Assembly: GCA_017458865.1 (NCBI GenBank)
Contig: JAFSZW010000175.1
Span: 1-14,430 of the forward strand
Reading direction: 5' to 3'
Origin: Clostridia bacterium
GTDB taxonomy: Bacteria; Bacillota; Clostridia; Christensenellales; Aristaeellaceae
DNA length: 14,430 bases
Under the pieces are notes generated by a model that was not told the DNA's origin, made no database searches, and worked only from the letters and a program-made list of their open reading frames with translations. Both the position numbers and the translations under genes were made by a program. Below, piece by piece: positions 1 through 6,693 of this stretch (its first letter is position 1; each line of letters begins with the position of its first letter).

Positions 1-37
1 CTCCCAGAAGAGCAAAAATCGCAAGGCTAGTATTCAT
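1..37 (-). CDS. dctM: TRAP transporter large permease, 5' end only
   Basis: The ATG at 35-37 opens a frame that runs off the left edge, giving MNTSLAIFALLG, a hydrophobic start typical of a membrane protein. The start lies three bases after the dctQ stop, and an AGGGAGG ribosome binding site sits inside the last codons of dctQ, so the two are translationally coupled. In TRAP operons the large DctM permease commonly follows dctQ, and that context is the main reason for the call. Twelve residues cannot prove the family on their own. Confidence 0.72.
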   Translation of the reverse strand, partial: MNTSLAIFALLG

Positions 38-40
38 TCT

Positions 41-589
41 TTAGTTTCCTCCCTCTGCTACCTGCTCCTCAAGGCTGGCTTCCTTTTTCACAAGCGCTTC
101 CTTGCCCATGAGTCTCAGAATATTGTTGAACAGGGATTCCAGTTCGAAAATCACCATCGCGATGCCTGCCACCGGAATCGGCATATACATGACCCTTTTG
201 CTCAGCCAGGGAAGGCTCGGATAGAAGCCCTTTGCACCAATGCCGTTTGCATATTTCCAGCCCTGAACGATCATGATGTACGCAAGAATCAGAACGCCAA
301 TATCCGCAGCAATGTCCAGAATATTGATCAGCTTCTTGGGCAGATACCGGTCAAAACTGGTCATGCGGATGTGCGCGCCCCTGCGGATTGCCAGCGCGCC
401 GGAGAGCACTGCCATATAGGACATCAGTGTCAGTGTAATTTCCTCTGTCCATGTCGGATCCGGAATAAACGGCACATAACGTCCAAGAACTGTAAAGCTA
501 ACCACACAGATATCCGCAATCAGCAGAAGCTTGCAGATAACCATGACGATTTTATACATCCAGTCGTAGAATACTTTCAGTTTTTGCAT
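41..589 (-). CDS. dctQ: TRAP transporter small permease (DctQ)
   Basis: This is the 182-residue small membrane subunit of a tripartite ATP-independent periplasmic (TRAP) transporter. Together with DctM it forms the ion-driven permease that receives substrate from DctP. Four hydrophobic segments are visible, at about residues 13-35, 50-66, 88-108 and 132-152. The stretch around residues 65-76 (ALAIRRGAHIRM) matches the conserved R-x-G-x-H-I motif between helices 2 and 3 of DctQ proteins. The C-terminal tail is charged and cytoplasmic-looking. The ribosome binding site at the chosen ATG is weak (GGCGG, rather far upstream), in contrast to the strong site of dctP. A hairpin with a short U-rich tail separates this gene from dctP. 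Both features suggest lower expression of the permease than of the binding protein. Family assignment is confident; the substrate is unknown. Confidence 0.9.
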   Translation of the reverse strand: MQKLKVFYDWMYKIVMVICKLLLIADICVVSFTVLGRYVPFIPDPTWTEEITLTLMSYMAVLSGALAIRRGAHIRMTSFDRYLPKKLINILDIAADIGVLILAYIMIVQGWKYANGIGAKGFYPSLPWLSKRVMYMPIPVAGIAMVIFELESLFNNILRLMGKEALVKKEASLEEQVAEGGN

Positions 590-612
590 GTTTTCAGTTT
601 CCGCCTCTTTTC

Positions 613-642
613 AAAAGAAGCAGGGAGAGGAGTTCTCCCTGC
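613..642 (-). terminator. Hairpin terminator or attenuator between dctP and dctQ
   Basis: A perfect 9-bp stem (GCAGGGAGA at 620-628 with TCTCCCTGC at 634-642) encloses a 5-base loop. On the minus strand it is followed by TTCTTTT. It lies about 48 bases past the dctP stop and before dctQ. Because dctQ and dctM must still be expressed, it probably terminates only part of the transcripts, or protects the 3' end of dctP mRNA, so that binding protein exceeds permease. Confidence 0.65.
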
Positions 643-689
643 ATTCATAATTACGTCGTTTGAAAAGCTTCAGTCAGAGCACCCGAAAC

Positions 690-1694
690 TTACTGCAGTG
701 CCTCGATCTTCTCATAGAGATCTGCATAGTCCTTCGTTGCCTCAGCAATGACGTCCTTGCACTTCTCGATCCACTCGGCCTTGTCAACCTCGACGACGGT
801 GATCTTGTCGCCCAGTTCTGCGAGGGTATCCTCTTCGACCTTCTCGGAGAGCTCTTTGTTATAAGCCTGGCATTCCTTGGCAGCGATCTTAACGCACTCC
901 TGCTGTGCAGCAGTCAGCTTGTTCCAGGCAAAGTCAGTGATAACCAGCTCGATAACGCCCAGCTGATGTCCGTCCAGAATCAGGTTCGGAGCAACCTCAT
1001 AGAAGGAGTTTGCCTTATAGTTGCCAACCGGGTTCTCAGCGCCATCAACAACGCCGGACTGCAGAGACTGATACAGCTCGCCATAAGCGATAACGGTGGG
1101 AGCAGCGCCGAAAGCCTTGATCATGCCGACCATGGTCGGGTCAGTGGAAACGCGGATCTTCATGCCCTGGAGATCAGCAAGGCTGGAAGCGGGCTTGTTG
1201 GTGAAGATGTGACGGAATCCTTCCTCACCGATGAAGAGGCCGTGCAGGCCAAGTCCGGCCTCAAAGGGCTCATCCATGAATTCCTGGGCCAGATCGCTGC
1301 CGGCGAAATTCCAGAAGTGATCACGGCTGGTGAACACGAACGGGAGGCACAGAAGGGTGGACTTCGGTACGCCGTAGCCGGTCAGGGTAGAAACAGAAAG
1401 ACGAGCCATGTCGATGGTTCCGATGCCGCCGATCATGTTGTCGCAGAAGTCGCCCTCAGCACCGAGGACGCCGCCTCCCTGGACATCAATGGTAACCGTG
1501 CCGCCAGACAGTTCGTTGACTCTCTGAGCAAAATGCAGGGCAACCTGGCCAACAACAGTGGTATCCAGCGGGTTCACTTCAGCGTAAACCAGGGTCACTG
1601 CGGGATCGTTGGATGCATCCGGAGCCTCTGCCATTGCGCCAAACGCAAAGGTCAGAAGAGAGACCATCATGAGAGCTAAGACAAGTTTCTTCAT
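690..1694 (-). CDS. dctP: TRAP transporter substrate-binding protein (DctP)
   Basis: This is a 334-residue extracytoplasmic binding protein of the DctP family, which captures small carboxylates or sugar acids for the DctQM permease. Residues 1-22 form a signal peptide (KK, hydrophobic core, AMA before Glu23). There is no cysteine, so it is not an obvious lipoprotein. Family features include MKIRVS with Arg181, the position that salt-bridges the substrate carboxylate in characterised DctP proteins, and the segment at 211-237 with SGVVDGAENPVGNY. The length is normal for the family. The ATG is preceded by AGGAGGTC at ideal spacing. The gene is first in the operon, downstream of a TTGACG/TAGAAT promoter and a TGAAACGTTTCA palindrome. 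LacI-type control suggests a sugar-acid-like substrate, but that is inference. Confidence 0.93.
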   Translation of the reverse strand: MKKLVLALMMVSLLTFAFGAMAEAPDASNDPAVTLVYAEVNPLDTTVVGQVALHFAQRVNELSGGTVTIDVQGGGVLGAEGDFCDNMIGGIGTIDMARLSVSTLTGYGVPKSTLLCLPFVFTSRDHFWNFAGSDLAQEFMDEPFEAGLGLHGLFIGEEGFRHIFTNKPASSLADLQGMKIRVSTDPTMVGMIKAFGAAPTVIAYGELYQSLQSGVVDGAENPVGNYKANSFYEVAPNLILDGHQLGVIELVITDFAWNKLTAAQQECVKIAAKECQAYNKELSEKVEEDTLAELGDKITVVEVDKAEWIEKCKDVIAEATKDYADLYEKIEALQ

Positions 1695-1769
1695 AAGTAC
1701 GACCTCCTAATAATTTGTGCTTTGATATAGTATCATTAGGCAAAACAGCCCGATACAATCAGCATACTG

Positions 1770-1799
1770 ATTCTATCACACAACCTTTCAAAGCGTCAA
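1770..1799 (-). promoter_or_regulatory. Candidate sigma-A promoter of the dctPQM operon
   Basis: Reading the minus strand, the -35 TTGACG (1794-1799) is followed by an 18-bp spacer and the -10 TAGAAT (1770-1775). The -10 is preceded by TGA, giving an extended TGn motif. Transcription would start near 1763, leaving a leader of about 70 bases before dctP. The same -35 and an almost identical extended -10 occur upstream of the ABC transporter operon. Confidence 0.62.
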
Positions 1800-1828
1800 T
1801 AGCAGGATTGTCATGATTTTTAAGCCTC

Positions 1829-1854
1829 TCTCACATGAAACGTTTCATATGAGA
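1829..1854. promoter_or_regulatory. LacI-family-type operator palindrome upstream of dctP
   Basis: A 26-bp palindrome is centred between 1841 and 1842, with one mismatched pair (1834/1849). Its core, ATGAAACGTTTCAT (1835-1848), is a perfect palindrome with the central CG typical of LacI-family operators. It is one base per half-site shorter than the canonical CcpA cre box (TGWAANCGNTNNCA), which points to a dedicated sugar-type regulator. Its centre lies about 78 bases upstream of the predicted start site. The same 12-bp core occurs at 8720-8731. Confidence 0.72.
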
Positions 1855-1897
1855 TCTGATGCCATCACAGAGGCCTTTCATAAGCCCGGCAGATGAT

Positions 1898-1914
1898 GGA
1901 TTTCATTGAAACCC
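1898..1914. repeat. Short inverted repeat with TTTCA/TGAAA half-sites
   Basis: The arrangement GG-n-TTTCA-t-TGAAA-n-CC is symmetric about 1906 with one mismatched pair. It carries the same GAAA/TTTC half-site letters as the operator at 1829-1854, 65 bases away, but in everted orientation and without the central CG. It may be an auxiliary regulator site or chance. Confidence 0.3.
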
Positions 1915-1922
1915 TGAGCGTC

Positions 1923-1951
1923 AAAAAAGTGCGTGATTCACAAACTTTTTT
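1923..1951 (-). terminator. Candidate terminator of the HAD transcript
   Basis: The arms AAAAAAGT (1923-1930) and ACTTTTTT (1944-1951) surround an inner GTGATTCAC palindrome, with two unpaired bases on each side. Read on the minus strand the structure ends in six U residues, as a terminator would. The same A/T flanks make it potentially bidirectional. The GC content of the stem is low, so termination strength is doubtful and a protein-binding palindrome is an alternative reading. Confidence 0.38.
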
Positions 1952-2075
1952 ATCCCGTCCTGAACCAATAACTGTTGCATGGCGTATCCCTTCGGCAGTC
2001 ATACATATATCCGGTGACATCAGTTTACAAATTTTGAGTCCGAAAGAATTAACGTGATTTTAACGCCATACATAG

Positions 2076-2107
2076 CCGTTTCATTCTGTCATTGGAAAAT
2101 GAAACGG
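2076..2107. repeat. 10-bp perfect inverted repeat CCGTTTCATT / AATGAAACGG
   Basis: Perfect arms at 2076-2085 and 2098-2107 are separated by 12 bases. The arms contain the operator half-site GTTTCAT/ATGAAAC found at 1829-1854, but facing outward. On the plus strand the hairpin is followed by TTTTCTTTCTCTT, which resembles a terminator, yet no plus-strand gene exists here. On the minus strand there is no U tract. It may be a spaced auxiliary operator for the dctP regulator. Confidence 0.42.
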
Positions 2108-2320
2108 TTTTCTTTCTCTTGGGTTCAGCGCCTCATCCTGACAAACATCGGGACCGAAAAATCTCATAGCCATATCGGATCATGCCAGCAGGCGCTGTTT
2201 CCCGGGATGCTTCATAACATGCAATTTTGACAGACAGCACTCTTCCCTGTCTGGCATCATTCCCGTGATCGGGACCGTGACCGTCATCATCCGCAGTCCT
2301 GAACACATCCGTTCGGATTA

Positions 2321-3163
2321 TCAGATACCCCGGTCCTGCTCTTCGCGCCCGAGAACCATCTGCTCGACTATGCATGCCACGCCTTCCTCACTGTTGGGCG
2401 GCGCGATGACTGAGGCTGCTGCCCTGAGTTCCGGAAAGCCGTTCTCCATTGCGACGCCTGTACCGGCAGCCATCAACATTTCAAGATCATTGCTGCCATC
2501 GCCAAAGGCCATAACCTGATCATCCCGCAGGCCCAGATAATGAGTCAGAAAACGCAGTGCGTGTCCTTTTCCGTGACCACGTTCCATGATTTCAATGTTG
2601 AACGGAAATGCACTGTTCAGCGCAACATCAAGCCTTTCGAGCATCCGTCTCACCTTTTGCAGTGCCTCGGTGTCTCTGCTGCAGACTGCAAACTTATACG
2701 CCCTGTACATTGCAAATTGCCGCATGGGCTCTATGCCGACAATAAACCGCTGCTGCACGCCTTCAACCATGACGCTTTCACGCGAACCCGGCCATCCCGG
2801 AAAAGGTGACTTCTCGGGATGGAGGAAATAGATGGCATTCCCACTGTAACACTCCACATACATGCCAGACTGCTCAAGAATATCCAGAACCGGCTCCGCG
2901 ATATTGGCCGGAATGAAATCCTCAAGAATCGTCGGCCCGCCCGGGCTCAGATCCACGCGCCCGCCATTGGCGGATATGATCGGGCTGTTCAGGCCAAGCT
3001 GTCTGGCCATCCCGCAAAGTCCCTCAAACGTCCGTCCGCTTGCAAATACAAACGGAATGCCCTTTGCCTCACAGGCAAGCATCGCCCGCCTTGTCCGTTC
3101 CGAAACGGTTCCATCCGGCATGAGCAGTGTGCCGTCCAGGTCCGTTGCTATCAGTCCTACCAT
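2321..3163 (-). CDS. Cof-type HAD-superfamily hydrolase (sugar-phosphate phosphatase type)
   Basis: This 280-residue protein belongs to the Cof/YidA-like HAD-IIB phosphatases, cytoplasmic Mg2+-dependent enzymes that dephosphorylate sugar phosphates or related metabolites. Motif I is DLDGT, with nucleophile Asp8 and acid Asp10. Motif II is the ASGR serine near 42, motif III the lysine in HGKGHA (about 199), and motif IV GDGSND (Asp222, Asp226). The central part, about residues 80-195, is the C2 cap that sets substrate choice. The start has GGAGG four bases upstream. The gene follows the GH32 gene but is separated from it by a terminator, so it is expressed by read-through or from its own weak promoter, which I could not identify. 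Its position suggests a link to sugar use, but Cof proteins are promiscuous and the substrate cannot be read from sequence. Confidence 0.88.
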   Translation of the reverse strand: MVGLIATDLDGTLLMPDGTVSERTRRAMLACEAKGIPFVFASGRTFEGLCGMARQLGLNSPIISANGGRVDLSPGGPTILEDFIPANIAEPVLDILEQSGMYVECYSGNAIYFLHPEKSPFPGWPGSRESVMVEGVQQRFIVGIEPMRQFAMYRAYKFAVCSRDTEALQKVRRMLERLDVALNSAFPFNIEIMERGHGKGHALRFLTHYLGLRDDQVMAFGDGSNDLEMLMAAGTGVAMENGFPELRAAASVIAPPNSEEGVACIVEQMVLGREEQDRGI

Positions 3164-3198
3164 GCATCCTCCATCGCTTGTCAGTCAGTCCGGCAGAC

Positions 3199-3233
3199 AA
3201 AAAAGCACACATGCAGGAAAACTGCCTGTGCGC
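3199..3233 (-). terminator. Rho-independent terminator of the GH32 gene
   Basis: Arms at 3205-3216 and 3222-3233 form a 12-bp stem with one G-U pair and one mismatch around a 5-base loop. On the minus strand the stem is followed directly by six U residues. It starts 12 bases after the GH32 stop and ends 35 bases before the HAD start. Confidence 0.75.
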
Positions 3234-3245
3234 AATTGAGATAAT

Positions 3246-4658
3246 TTATACTCTGGGTGTTCCGATCCACATCGTCCCGTCTCCGGTCATGCTTGCCTTT
3301 GTATACGGGCTCTTCGGGAAGACCATGGAACTGTTGATCACGGTGCCATTGTCCGTGAACATCTCTGCGAACATGCGGTCAAAATACAGGTCCAGCTTGA
3401 CAGGCCCACGCATGGTGCGGTTTTGCGACATCACAGCGCAGATACCCGACGCATAGACGGGGCTGAAATCGCTGGCACCGGCATGAATGCGGTCAACAAC
3501 CAGCTTCTGCTCGTTGTTGATCGACACATCCAGATGTTCGCCATCATCATTGAAGAGGGACAGTGTAAACGGGCCCTCCGCCTCAACATGAATGCTGAAC
3601 AGTTCGCCAGGCAGTTTGCCCTCTGCCTCCGGCACATACATCCACGGGAATCTGAGATCTGTCGGCATCGGCTTGCGTGCCGCCTCTGCAAGATCAAATT
3701 CGGGCGTAATTGGGCTGTGAGACAGCTGCAGGCCGGCGTCCGTCTCAACGAGCGACAGCTCACGGACATACGTCATGAGGCAGCAGAAATCACCGGTCGG
3801 TGCCTGATTTGCATAGCTGGGCGATGAACCCCAGCCAATCATCAGACGCCTGTCCGTCCCATTGTAGGTGACGGCTGCGTAGTTGTCGTACCCGGAATCG
3901 AGGATGCGGGGATGATCTGTCGGGATAGTCTCTCGGAAGGTATCGCCGTCAAAGGTGCCGAGGAAATACTGCATCCGCCCGCCGCCAAACTGGCTGCGCA
4001 GCGCCATGCTGACAATCAGAACCCAGACCTCAGATCCGTCCGGCGCTTTGAGCGGGAACACATCCGTGCACTCGAATACGCCGCCAAGGCGATTCTCTGC
4101 CGCACCGAATTCACCGGTCTTGGTCCAGTGAATCAGGTCCTTTGAGGCATAGAACTCCGCATGGTCACCCGCTGCGAGAACCATGGACCAGCAGTCCTTT
4201 ATCTCATTGCGGAATACTTTGGGGTCACGGAAGTTGCGCTTGTCATCATTGGAAATAACCGGGTTCCCCTCATACGGCGTAAAATGGAAACGATCATTTG
4301 AATAGGCAATGCTCTGCTGCTCATGCGCTCCATGACTGGTATACATGAGCACCATGGGATCACATCCGTCTCCCAGACCCGATGTATTTCCCTTATCAAT
4401 GATGGCGCTGCCGGAGTAGATCATTCCCAGCTTCTCATCCGGATACATGGCAATGCCATGCTCCTTCCAGTGCAGAAGATCCGTACTGGTTGCATGCAGC
4501 CAGTGCATCGGTCCCCACACCGCTTCCTTGGGATTATGCTGGGCAAATAAGTGCCATGTTCCGTTATCATACGTCAGTCCGTTCGGATCATTGATCCAGC
4601 CATAGGACGGCGTAAAATGCATGGACGGACGAAAATCACGATTTCCTTTGGTGCTCAT
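3246..4658 (-). CDS. Glycoside hydrolase family 32 (beta-fructosidase / sucrose or FOS hydrolase)
   Basis: This 470-residue enzyme cleaves beta-fructosyl linkages in sucrose, fructo-oligosaccharides or fructans. The GH32 triad is intact: the nucleophile Asp24 in GWINDPNG, Asp145 in FRDPKVF (transition-state stabiliser) and Glu196 in FECTD (acid/base; the common form is ECPD). The five-bladed propeller spans about residues 10-320. A beta-sandwich follows to the C terminus, including the LYFDRMFAEMFTDNG segment typical of that domain. There is no signal peptide, so it acts in the cytoplasm on imported sugar. I chose the ATG at 4658 because AAGGAGA lies eight bases upstream; a 33-residue extension to 4757 lacks such a site and is not family-like. 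It sits just downstream of the ABC operon but is separated from it by a terminator, with its own candidate promoter. Whether it acts on phosphorylated or free sugars is not evident. Confidence 0.93.
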   Translation of the reverse strand: MSTKGNRDFRPSMHFTPSYGWINDPNGLTYDNGTWHLFAQHNPKEAVWGPMHWLHATSTDLLHWKEHGIAMYPDEKLGMIYSGSAIIDKGNTSGLGDGCDPMVLMYTSHGAHEQQSIAYSNDRFHFTPYEGNPVISNDDKRNFRDPKVFRNEIKDCWSMVLAAGDHAEFYASKDLIHWTKTGEFGAAENRLGGVFECTDVFPLKAPDGSEVWVLIVSMALRSQFGGGRMQYFLGTFDGDTFRETIPTDHPRILDSGYDNYAAVTYNGTDRRLMIGWGSSPSYANQAPTGDFCCLMTYVRELSLVETDAGLQLSHSPITPEFDLAEAARKPMPTDLRFPWMYVPEAEGKLPGELFSIHVEAEGPFTLSLFNDDGEHLDVSINNEQKLVVDRIHAGASDFSPVYASGICAVMSQNRTMRGPVKLDLYFDRMFAEMFTDNGTVINSSMVFPKSPYTKASMTGDGTMWIGTPRV

Positions 4659-4728
4659 AGAGCAGGTCTCCTTTTTCCCAATGTTTCTGTTTTCACTTCT
4701 CGCGCCCACCGGCGCATAACAATCAGAT

Positions 4729-4751
4729 AAACGGTTGTCCTGTACCCGTTT
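4729..4751. promoter_or_regulatory. Possible operator AAACGG-n11-CCGTTT in the GH32 leader
   Basis: A perfect 6-bp inverted repeat (4729-4734 with 4746-4751) spaced by 11 bases lies between the candidate -10 and the GH32 start, a typical repressor position. The AAACG/CGTTT half-sites resemble those of the two TGAAACGTTTCA operators but are spaced apart. It is short enough to be chance. Confidence 0.28.
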
Positions 4752-4764
4752 TCGCATTGATCTG

Positions 4765-4793
4765 TTTATAGATTAAGGTCAGATCATGCCCAA
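4765..4793 (-). promoter_or_regulatory. Candidate promoter of the GH32 gene
   Basis: On the minus strand, TTGGGC (4788-4793, a weak -35) is followed by exactly 17 bases and then TATAAA (4765-4770, a good -10). It lies just after the terminator of the ABC operon and about 107 bases before the GH32 start codon. This explains how the gene is expressed despite the terminator. Confidence 0.45.
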
Positions 4794-4810
4794 AACAGGT
4801 ATATCGCCGA

Positions 4811-4843
4811 AAAGAAAGGGGAAGAAGGTGTCCCTCCTTCCCC
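4811..4843 (-). terminator. Rho-independent terminator after the binding-protein gene
   Basis: An 11-bp stem (4818-4828 with 4833-4843), continuous in RNA with one G-U pair, has a 4-base loop. On the minus strand it is followed by TTTCTTTT. It begins 19 bases after the stop of the solute-binding protein gene and closes the ABC transporter operon. Confidence 0.75.
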
Positions 4844-4862
4844 CCTGTAACCTTACCTTGAA

Positions 4863-6626
4863 TTATTTGCCATTGATGCGGTCGAGAGCGATCTGATAGA
4901 TCTCAACGATGCGGTCAATGCCAGCACCCTTCAGCTCGGAAACATAAGAATCCCACGTAGAGTCAACGTCGCCGTTGGTAACCCACTGCTGGACATACTT
5001 CTTAACGATCGGGTTGGTAACCTCCACCAGACGGGAGATTTCCTGCTGCTCTTCGTTGAGGAGCATGATCTTCGGGATGGTGTCATACTGCTCGAGGTCC
5101 TTCTCTTTGCCGTTTACGCGCTGGAAGGCAAGCAGGTTGGCCGCGTCATAGGTGTACTCAACAACGCCATTCGGCTGATCCTCAGTGTTGTAGTACTCGT
5201 TCAGCACGATCATGGAGCCACGGCAGGTGGTGGTGTTCTCACGGGCCTGGCCGAAGTTGTTGTTAAAGTCGCCCCACTCGGTACCGGTGATGATGTCGCC
5301 ATTCTCGTCCAGATGGAACCGCATGACGCCGTCATCTGCCAGATAGTAGTTGCCGCCGATGGCGCCCCAGTTGGACTGGACAGACAGCTGCGGGTCAGAA
5401 ATCATGTACTCGGTGAAAGCAGCGATGATCTCCGGGAATTCGCAGTCAACAGTGATAGCGGTATCGCAGGCATCCTGCAGCTCGGAATAGTTGAGTGCAT
5501 TGCCCGTGGTGCCGGCTTCGCCCTGCAGCTGCGGGATCGGTACATACTCATGACGGACAGCGTTGTTGATGATGGACATATCAGACCATACACCCAGAAC
5601 GCCGATCTTGGCGATGTCCTGAGCAATCTCGTTGTTGGTGTAGTTGGTGGAAGAACCGGTCATGGGCTCGAAGCAGTCCTTGTTGAGCAGTCCTTCTTCA
5701 TACAGCTGATGGAAGTACATAGCGGTCTTTCCGAAAGCCGGATCAATCGCGGTGTAGGTCACCTTGCCGTCGATCTGACGGAGGTGGTTGGCATTCTCAT
5801 AGCCGCCGCAGACAGTGTCTTCGCAGCCGAAAGCGCCAGTGAAACGATAGAACATGTCATAGGAGCCGAAGGTATCGCCGGTGCCTGCGCCAAAGATGGT
5901 GGCCATCGGGATCTCGTCATCCTCGCCGTTGCCGTTCAGGTCGCCAGCGGCCTTGAAAGCACGGAGAACTTCGGTGAGCTCGTCGACGGTGGTGGGCATT
6001 GCCATGCCAACCTTGTCAAGCCATACCTGGTTGATGAGCAGCGGGCCCGGGGTCAGAACGAGACCGAACATCTGCTCAATGTAGGGGAAGCCATAGGTAT
6101 GTCCATCAGGAGCGGTGGTCTCCTGCTGGTAGTTGGGGTTCGCCTCAAGAACCCTGGTCAGGGTGGGCATGTACTCCTTGATCAGGTCTTCGGTCGGAAG
6201 GAAGACATCCTGTCCGAGAGCGTTGACCACAATGGTCGTGGACTTGCCGTCGCCGAAATTGAAGAAGGCATCCGGCAGGGTCTCGCCGCTGGTCAGCATC
6301 AGGTTGATCTTCTCCTGTGCACCGTCAGCCGGGATCTTCTGCCAGTCAAAGCGAACGCCGGTATCCTTTTCCCAGCGTTTCACCATGGCCAGTTCCTCAA
6401 CCGGAACCTTGCGGCTCGCAGAGTTGACGAACAGCATGCTGATCTTGCCATACTTGGCTTCGAATGCGTCAGGATCGGTGATGATGGTCGTTCCCTGGCT
6501 TCCGTCAAGGACTACAAGACCAGCCTCAACGGCTTCCTTGGTCTTCGGGCTCAGCTCAGCAAACGCGGAGACGCAGCCAAGCACGAGCAGGGCAGCAATG
6601 AGTAGAGAAACGATTTTCTTCATCAT
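4863..6626 (-). CDS. Large extracellular solute-binding protein of a CUT1-type sugar ABC transporter
   Basis: This 587-residue binding protein is of the large LplA-like kind found with LplB/YtcP permeases, and captures oligosaccharides outside the cell. It has a signal peptide: MMKK, a hydrophobic core, then LGC at residues 16-18 and AFA before Glu24. Cys18 is a poor lipobox (Leu at -2), while AFA/E is a good signal peptidase I site, so its anchoring is ambiguous. The mature part, from the KTKEAVEAG segment onward, looks like an SBP_bac_1 fold, with MLFVNSASR... and VKRWEKDTGVRFDW near the N terminus. A start at 6638 would overlap the ribosome binding site; GGAGG lies 5 bases before the ATG at 6626 and 8 before that at 6623, so either is possible. 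It is the last gene of the operon. The neighbouring GH32 enzyme suggests fructosyl oligosaccharides as substrate (inference). Confidence 0.9.
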   Translation of the reverse strand: MMKKIVSLLIAALLVLGCVSAFAELSPKTKEAVEAGLVVLDGSQGTTIITDPDAFEAKYGKISMLFVNSASRKVPVEELAMVKRWEKDTGVRFDWQKIPADGAQEKINLMLTSGETLPDAFFNFGDGKSTTIVVNALGQDVFLPTEDLIKEYMPTLTRVLEANPNYQQETTAPDGHTYGFPYIEQMFGLVLTPGPLLINQVWLDKVGMAMPTTVDELTEVLRAFKAAGDLNGNGEDDEIPMATIFGAGTGDTFGSYDMFYRFTGAFGCEDTVCGGYENANHLRQIDGKVTYTAIDPAFGKTAMYFHQLYEEGLLNKDCFEPMTGSSTNYTNNEIAQDIAKIGVLGVWSDMSIINNAVRHEYVPIPQLQGEAGTTGNALNYSELQDACDTAITVDCEFPEIIAAFTEYMISDPQLSVQSNWGAIGGNYYLADDGVMRFHLDENGDIITGTEWGDFNNNFGQARENTTTCRGSMIVLNEYYNTEDQPNGVVEYTYDAANLLAFQRVNGKEKDLEQYDTIPKIMLLNEEQQEISRLVEVTNPIVKKYVQQWVTNGDVDSTWDSYVSELKGAGIDRIVEIYQIALDRINGK

Positions 6627-6650
6627 TGTTTCCTCCATACTTATATTCTA

Positions 6651-6667
6651 CTCACGAGACGCGTGAG
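6651..6667 (-). other. Small GC-rich hairpin upstream of the binding-protein gene
   Basis: CTCACG (6651-6656) pairs with CGTGAG (6662-6667) around a 5-base loop in the 67-base gap between permease and binding-protein genes. There is no U tract, so it is not a terminator. It stands just upstream of the GGAGG ribosome binding site and could act as a 5' stabiliser after mRNA processing, which often raises binding-protein levels in such operons. Confidence 0.3.
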
Positions 6668-6693
6668 CGCGTATCAGAATCACAGACGGTGCA

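Larger units (their letters stand above)
1855..2320. other. Non-coding stretch between the HAD gene and the dctP control region
   Basis: No frame here has a convincing start, ribosome binding site or family signature. It contains a GGnTTTCA-t-TGAAAnCC inverted repeat (1898-1914), an A6/T6-flanked interrupted palindrome (1923-1951), a 10-bp inverted repeat carrying CCGTTTCATT (2076-2107) and a 7-bp inverted repeat without a U tract (2231-2253). The rest shows nothing I can assign. It presumably holds the 3' end of the HAD transcript and far-upstream regulatory DNA of the TRAP operon. Confidence 0.5.

Noticed and set aside
660..1679. 339-codon open frame on the plus strand
   Set aside because: It is antisense to dctP, which has a signal peptide, family motifs and a strong ribosome binding site; the plus frame has none of these.
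1835..1848. Canonical CcpA cre box
   Set aside because: The cre consensus TGWAANCGNTNNCA has one more base in each half; both copies here have the shorter TGAAAC/GTTTCA spacing.
2076..2107. Plus-strand terminator
   Set aside because: The hairpin and T-rich tail look right, but no plus-strand gene precedes it, so I list it as an inverted repeat with possible operator function.
2231..2253. Terminator of the HAD gene from the CAGACAG/CTGTCTG repeat
   Set aside because: The stem has only 7 bp and neither strand has a U tract after it.
5313..6605. 430-codon open frame on the plus strand
   Set aside because: It lies entirely antisense to the solute-binding protein gene, has no recognisable family, and long antisense frames arise from codon bias.
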